From: Domibacillus enclensis | Lineage (GTDB): Bacteria; Bacillota; Bacilli; Bacillales; Domibacillaceae | Assembly (NCBI RefSeq): GCF_900156125.1 | Contig: NZ_FTLX01000002.1 | Span: 496,001 to 560,000, forward strand | Length of the DNA stretch: 64,000 bases | Direction: 5' to 3' | In this document: positions 60,314 through 64,000 of the stretch, piece by piece | Layout: each line of letters opens with the position of its first letter | How positions within the stretch are numbered: the stretch's first letter is position 1 | The notes under the pieces: generated by a model | The model's database searches: none | Told to the model about the DNA's origin: nothing | Seen by the model: the letters and a program-made list of their open reading frames with translations, nothing else | Program-made: the position numbers and the translations under genes

Positions 60314-62533
60314 TTGGAACCATATATAACCGAAGCAACGGCGATTGGGCTAGCCAGCGACATCCATCTGCACGTGTACGAATTTCCAGTAGACAATCCT
60401 TTGAAAAAGTATGAAGGGGTTTCTGATATTTGCCGGGAATGGAAACGAGCCAATGGCTATATGGCGGTTGCCTACAATCAAAGCACAATTGCGACTCTTG
60501 AGCCGGTAGTGAATTATGCCGGATTTGAGCCGTTATCGTATCAGGAAAAACCGATTGATCCCGATAATCCGTTTGAGCGATCACTGCTTGAGCGTTTGTT
60601 GAAGGAAGGGCTGCTGACAGCGGGACAGCAAAAGCTGAAGTTAAAAAGAGTCGGAGCCGATTTGCAGGAATGGGAGCCGAAAAGAGTGGGAAGAATTTTA
60701 ATTTATCCTGCACTTTCATTTCATGTGAATGTCTTGAACAACCGTGTTCATATTGGCTTTGCGATGACGCATAAATTTGAATATGAAGTGACCCTTCAGC
60801 AAATGCTGGAGCAGGGCGAAGTGGTTGAAGAGGGGTTGAAGGTCGTGCACAGCGATGTGTGGAACAATTATACGTATGAAGTGGAGCAGATCGCACCGTA
60901 TTCGGTTATGGATATGTGTCCGAAGCTGAAAAAGCCCATTCATCAGTATTATGTGGATAAAGGCAATCAGAAAATGGCCGATACGCTGCACGAGAATGTA
61001 AAGGTGATTTACGCAAAGCCTTTGCATGGTGACAGCCTTAGCTATGCGGCAAGTGTGTTAAAACCCCTCTGCTCATTTGAAACGATGAAGCCGTTTGAAG
61101 CGAAAAAGATTATGGATGTGTTAAAGCTCAAGCCGGATGAGCGCATGCGAAAGCAGCTGGAGCAGGCGAAAAAGTTGCTGAGTGTATTTTCTTATTTACA
61201 GTTTGAGAAGCGTCCCTTTCTTCTTCAAGCAAATCAATATGAACTAATGACCTTGTCCGAGCCGGCTGTATTCACGAACAAACGATTCAACAAGCCGATT
61301 TATGGATTGAAAAACGGACCTTTGTTCAAGGGCGGTACGGTCACGCTGTCCATTTTTTTCGATGAAGCAATAGAGTCGTCTCTTGGCTTGTCGAAAAAGC
61401 TGGTCTTTCAATTTGTGAAGGTACTTCAGAAAATAGCGGAACAAAACGGTGTAATAATGAAGATCAGCCACGAAACAAAGCACATTAAAGGAAAGCTGAA
61501 TGAATCCTTTTTCCAGCACTTTTCGTGGGAGATACGCGAGTTAGAAAACGTGTTTACGGACACAACGGTTCTGGCGCTGATGACAGAAGAACATTTAACG
61601 AAGCTTCCAAACAAGCTGTACAACGAATTTAAGCGTCAGTTTGGCGGGAAATGGGACATCTCATCGCAGATCATCACTGAAAAAGTTCTCAAAACGTTTC
61701 AATATGCATTAACAAGACACCAATTAACGGATTTTAATGTGAATGATGAAAAAGAGTGTGAGAGAGTAGCTGACATCGTGAAAAACGACAGCTTGTCTTA
61801 TCCGGTATTTAATATTTTGTTAGGGATTTATGTGAAAAGTGGCATGCAGCCGTGGGTGCTGGCAGAGCGGGCGCATTCAGATTGCTTTATCGGCCTTGAT
61901 GTCAGCCATGAGGACGGAAAAAGCGCCGCCGGCATTATGAATGTCATTGGCAGCAATGGGCATTTGATCAAGCAATCAGCGCTCAACGGGGTGCTGGCGG
62001 GAGAGAAAATAGATGAGCCGACGTTAAACGAAATCATAACAGAAGTGCTTTATTCGTATCAAAAGCAATTCGGTCATTTTCCGAAGCATGTGACGATCCA
62101 CCGCGACGGCAAGTGGCGCGAAAGCAGCGAACTTGTCGGGCGTTTGTTCAAAGATCGGAATGTAGCGTATGATATCGTGGAAGTCATAAAAAAGCCAAAT
62201 CGGCGCATGGCTTTTTACAATAATGAAACGGGGAAATTTGAAACGAAGCAAGGGGTCTGCTATGTCCGGAATCAGGAAGCCTTTTTATGTTCCACGAACC
62301 CGCGCGAAACGATTGGCATGGCCCAGCCGGTGAAAATCGTACAGCTGACAAATACGCTGCCATTTAAGCAGATCATTCAGGACTGCTACGACCTGTCCTT
62401 CATGCACATTCACGCTGTAAACAAAATGCGTCTTCCGGCGACTATTCATTATGCGGATTTAAGTTCGACCGCTTATCAGCGCGGCCAGGTAGCGCCGAGG
62501 ACAACGAATGGGACACACTTGCCGTTTGTTTGA
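60314..62533 (+). CDS. Long prokaryotic Argonaute with intact DEDD catalytic tetrad
   Basis: 739-residue full-length Argonaute: N and PAZ-like regions in the first half, MID at about 415-510, PIWI at about 515-739. PIWI residues are D529 (FIGLDVSHEDG), E564 (AGEKID), D598 (IHRDGKW) and D715 (IHYADLS), spaced 35, 69 and 186 from the first, the spacing I recall for the active Kurthia KmAgo. The MID 5'-phosphate pocket shows Y436, K440, Q452 and K508, the YK..Q..K type. Family members use small DNA or RNA guides to cut nucleic acid and defend against plasmids and phage. TTG 60314 follows GGAGGAG. It stands alone; no helicase or Cas-type partner is encoded on its strand. By eye its base composition is like the core genes. 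Confidence 0.93.
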   Translation: MEPYITEATAIGLASDIHLHVYEFPVDNPLKKYEGVSDICREWKRANGYMAVAYNQSTIATLEPVVNYAGFEPLSYQEKPIDPDNPFERSLLERLLKEGLLTAGQQKLKLKRVGADLQEWEPKRVGRILIYPALSFHVNVLNNRVHIGFAMTHKFEYEVTLQQMLEQGEVVEEGLKVVHSDVWNNYTYEVEQIAPYSVMDMCPKLKKPIHQYYVDKGNQKMADTLHENVKVIYAKPLHGDSLSYAASVLKPLCSFETMKPFEAKKIMDVLKLKPDERMRKQLEQAKKLLSVFSYLQFEKRPFLLQANQYELMTLSEPAVFTNKRFNKPIYGLKNGPLFKGGTVTLSIFFDEAIESSLGLSKKLVFQFVKVLQKIAEQNGVIMKISHETKHIKGKLNESFFQHFSWEIRELENVFTDTTVLALMTEEHLTKLPNKLYNEFKRQFGGKWDISSQIITEKVLKTFQYALTRHQLTDFNVNDEKECERVADIVKNDSLSYPVFNILLGIYVKSGMQPWVLAERAHSDCFIGLDVSHEDGKSAAGIMNVIGSNGHLIKQSALNGVLAGEKIDEPTLNEIITEVLYSYQKQFGHFPKHVTIHRDGKWRESSELVGRLFKDRNVAYDIVEVIKKPNRRMAFYNNETGKFETKQGVCYVRNQEAFLCSTNPRETIGMAQPVKIVQLTNTLPFKQIIQDCYDLSFMHIHAVNKMRLPATIHYADLSSTAYQRGQVAPRTTNGTHLPFV

Positions 62534-62613
62534 AATCAATGGTCCATTTCCATTCGGAATTCGAGTGGAAGTGGGCTGTTTATTTTTATTATTATGTACA
62601 ACCGGTTTCGTGT

Positions 62614-62713
62614 TAAACATACTCATATTATTGCGAAATGAGTATGTTTAGCTTATGATCAGTATGTATTTTACTCCATAAACATACTCATTATTAAGAA
62701 AATGAGCATGTTA
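62614..62713. repeat. Array of five phased 11-mers (array 4, word ATGAGTATGTT)
   Basis: AACATACTCAT (62616), ATGAGTATGTT (62638), ATCAGTATGTA (62658), AACATACTCAT (62681) and ATGAGCATGTT (62702); spacings 22, 20, 23 and 21 bp, orientation mixed. Units 1-2 and 4-5 form long dyads, the first with 13-bp perfect arms. Lies directly downstream of the Argonaute gene. Confidence 0.75.
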
Positions 62714-62730
62714 AGGTGGAAAAAAAGATA

Positions 62731-62769
62731 AAAAAGCGATTCGTCAGCTAGCTGATGAATCGCTTTTTT
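62731..62769. terminator. Bidirectional terminator between ago and mrp genes
   Basis: AAAAAGCGATTC..TCAGCTAGCTGA..GAATCGCTTTTT, a near-perfect long stem with A and T tracts on both sides. Confidence 0.85.
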
Positions 62770-62773
62770 TAGT

Positions 62774-63091
62774 TTATTGCTCAGGGTCCTTCGTTTCTTC
62801 CGAATGATAGGCAGCCCGGCAAATAAGATGCCCAGCGACCGGAGCGGTTAAATAAAGAAACACAATGCCGAGGACGAGGCGGATGCTAATATAGTTCTCG
62901 GCAGACCAAAAGTAAATAAAGACGCCGGTCAGCGCCAGTAAAACGGCGAGGGTGGAGCTTTTTGTTCCGGCATGGGAACGTGTATAAACATCAGGCAGCG
63001 TGATAATGCCATAAGCGCTTATGATGGCAACGATTCCGCCTAAGAGGACCATGAACGCAGCCAGCAGCTCAACGATTTCGTTTTCGGTCAA
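62774..63091 (-). CDS. mrpG: Na+/H+ antiporter subunit G (MrpG/MnhG)
   Basis: 105-residue membrane protein with three helices and the PhaG/MnhG features ISAYGIITLPDVYTRSHAGTKSSTLAVLL and FLYLTAPVAGHLICRAAY. Part of the hetero-oligomeric Mrp antiporter that exports Na+ for H+ and supports pH and sodium homeostasis. Start TTG 63091 with AAAGGGGCG 8 nt upstream on the - strand; it overlaps mrpF by 23 bp. Last gene of the operon. Confidence 0.93.
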   Translation of the reverse strand: MTENEIVELLAAFMVLLGGIVAIISAYGIITLPDVYTRSHAGTKSSTLAVLLALTGVFIYFWSAENYISIRLVLGIVFLYLTAPVAGHLICRAAYHSEETKDPEQ

Positions 63092-63353
63092 TGATAACGC
63101 CCCTTTCAATGTACTTCGAGAATGCCACGGTGCTAATAAAGGCCAAAATGGCAATGATTAAAATGACCTCCAGAAAGGCTTTTGTGCGAAGAATGACACT
63201 GAGCACGGCAGCGATCGAGATCAGGTTGACGCCAATCACATCAAACGCTACGACGCGGTCCGGCAATGTCGGTCCTTTGAAAACACGAACAAGTGACAGG
63301 GCAATGGCGGTGCCGAATAAAACGATTCCCGCATTGAAAAAAAGCTGAGTCAA
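63069..63353 (-). CDS. mrpF: Na+/H+ antiporter subunit F (MrpF/MnhF)
   Basis: 94-residue protein with three helices; SLVRVFKGPTLPDRVVAFDVIGVNLI is the MnhF signature. In B. subtilis MrpF also has bile-acid efflux activity. Overlaps mrpE by 4 bp (start) and mrpG by 23 bp (end), so all three are translationally coupled. Confidence 0.94.
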   Translation of the reverse strand: MTQLFFNAGIVLFGTAIALSLVRVFKGPTLPDRVVAFDVIGVNLISIAAVLSVILRTKAFLEVILIIAILAFISTVAFSKYIERGVIIDRKRNR

Positions 63354-63835
63354 GGTCTTGTCACCTCCAGAATGATGCTTTCATATACTTGAATGGATTT
63401 AAGAACGAGCGGCTTTGTTTCTTTGACGTCCATCGCATGAATGAGAAATTCGTTGCCGCTGGGCGAAATGCGGAGCACAACAGAGCCCGGCGTCAGCATA
63501 AGCAGCAGGGCAAGCGCGGTAATCTCCCAGTCGGTTTTCAGCTTTGTTTCGTACGTGAAGACACCTGGTTCAAAAGAGGTATTCGGCAAAAGAATTTGCT
63601 TCATGATCAGCAGACTCGATGTCCAGAGCTCGTAATTGAAAATCCAGAGAAGCCTGACCATCGCAAAAGCTCGGATGAGGTAAAAGGGAGTGCCGAAAAA
63701 GCGGTGCATAAAGAAAATAATGACGATTCCAATTAAAAAGCCAGTCACGAAATCAGGAAATTCAAATGTATCCGCATCTTTTAAAAACACCCATAACACA
63801 GCAATTAACAAGTTTAAGAGAAATTGAACAGGCAA
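63350..63835 (-). CDS. mrpE: Na+/H+ antiporter subunit E (MrpE/MnhE)
   Basis: 161-residue membrane subunit with two to three N-terminal helices and a cytoplasmic C-terminal domain (ALLLMLTPGSVVLRISPSGNEFLIHAMD is the MnhE hallmark). ATG 63835 on the - strand follows AAAGGAGGG; mrpD ends 15 nt upstream. Confidence 0.94.
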   Translation of the reverse strand: MPVQFLLNLLIAVLWVFLKDADTFEFPDFVTGFLIGIVIIFFMHRFFGTPFYLIRAFAMVRLLWIFNYELWTSSLLIMKQILLPNTSFEPGVFTYETKLKTDWEITALALLLMLTPGSVVLRISPSGNEFLIHAMDVKETKPLVLKSIQVYESIILEVTRP

Positions 63836-63850
63836 TGGCGTCCCTCCTTT

Positions 63851-64000
63851 TTAAAATGGCTTATTCAATGCTTTATTAATGTACAGCTCAGGATTCATGA
63901 GCACGTTCGCCGCTTCAGATACGTAGGGAGAAAGCAGATTCATTCCAAGTCCGAGCCCGGCGGTCAGCAGTGTCAAAATGAGAATTGGAGCCAGTCGGCC
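63851..64000 (-). CDS. mrpD: Na+/H+ antiporter subunit D (MrpD), C-terminal part
   Basis: The last 49 residues of a gene that runs off the window end: a final membrane helix (APILILTLLTAGLGLGMNLLSPY) and the tail SEAANVLMNPELYINKAL, which fits the MrpD C-terminus. MrpD is a NuoL/M/N-like proton-pumping subunit. Assigned mainly by its position before mrpE in the standard mrpABCDEFG order. Confidence 0.8.
   Translation of the reverse strand, partial: GRLAPILILTLLTAGLGLGMNLLSPYVSEAANVLMNPELYINKALNKPF

Noticed and set aside
60240-60896. 218-codon frame antisense to the Argonaute start
   Set aside because: Shadow of the coding strand: rich in Ser/Pro/His/Arg, no SD, and it would overlap the Argonaute 5' end completely.
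62614-62713. CRISPR array near the Argonaute gene
   Set aside because: Words are only 11 bp, alternate in orientation and are separated by about 10 bp; no cas gene is present. The same applies to the arrays at 3.0, 27.8 and 43.0 kb.

Overview
The window is a 64 kb piece of a Bacillales chromosome, most likely Bacillaceae outside the B. subtilis group. The evidence is gene order: minJ, csbA-uvrBA, yvlBD, hprK-lgt-yvoD-ppaX-yvoF, hisZGDBHAFI, yvcD, trxB-yvcI-rapZ-glmR-whiA-crh, clpP, rpoN, cggR-gapA-pgk-tpiA-gpmI-eno and secG-est-rnr-smpB-ssrA all follow Bacillus order, with Bacillus-type ribosome binding sites, TTG/GTG starts and sigma-A promoters. Nearly all of 0-57.5 kb is core chromosome on the + strand.

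Layout. 0-6 kb: end of a TlpA-type thioredoxin, a Cys/Met PLP enzyme, minJ, a YhfH-type mini-protein, an HD phosphohydrolase, csbA, and a CstR-rhodanese-TauE persulfide module. 6-12.7 kb: uvrB, uvrA, yvlB, yvlD. 12.8-18.3 kb: HPr kinase operon and cstA. 18.4-28 kb: HD-GYP regulator with histidine kinase, a secreted beta-helix protein on the - strand, and a CitA/DcuS-type two-component system beside a DASS dicarboxylate transporter with a perfect cre site. 28.3-36 kb: a DUF4003 gene and the eight-gene histidine operon. 36.5-43 kb: yvcD, trxB and the rapZ-glmR-whiA-crh cluster. 43-57.5 kb: tRNA-Arg, clpP with a CtsR box, rpoN, the glycolytic operon with a CggR operator, and secG to ssrA. Carbon catabolite control is well represented: HprK, PpaX (removes the pyrophosphate HprK makes), Crh and a cre site.

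Accessory region, 57.5-62.7 kb, between ssrA and a - strand Mrp antiporter operon: a small putative antitoxin, a Fic toxin gene broken by two in-frame stops, an unrecognised 129-residue protein, an Rpn-family PD-(D/E)xK nuclease, and divergently from it a full-length prokaryotic Argonaute with an intact DEDD tetrad (D529, E564, D598, D715). The Argonaute is the most interesting gene in the window.

Non-coding structure. Four intergenic arrays (about 3.0, 27.8, 43.0 and 62.6 kb) have the same architecture: five or six copies of a 10-11 bp word placed about 20-21 bp apart, in mixed orientation. Arrays 2 and 3 share the word and exactly the same spacing (21, 17, 21, 21). Arrays 1 and 4 keep the geometry with other words. 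A separate structured repeat of about 150-180 bp occurs twice in opposite orientation (28.0 and 36.0 kb). I do not recognise either family. All calls come from reading the sequence; no database search was possible.
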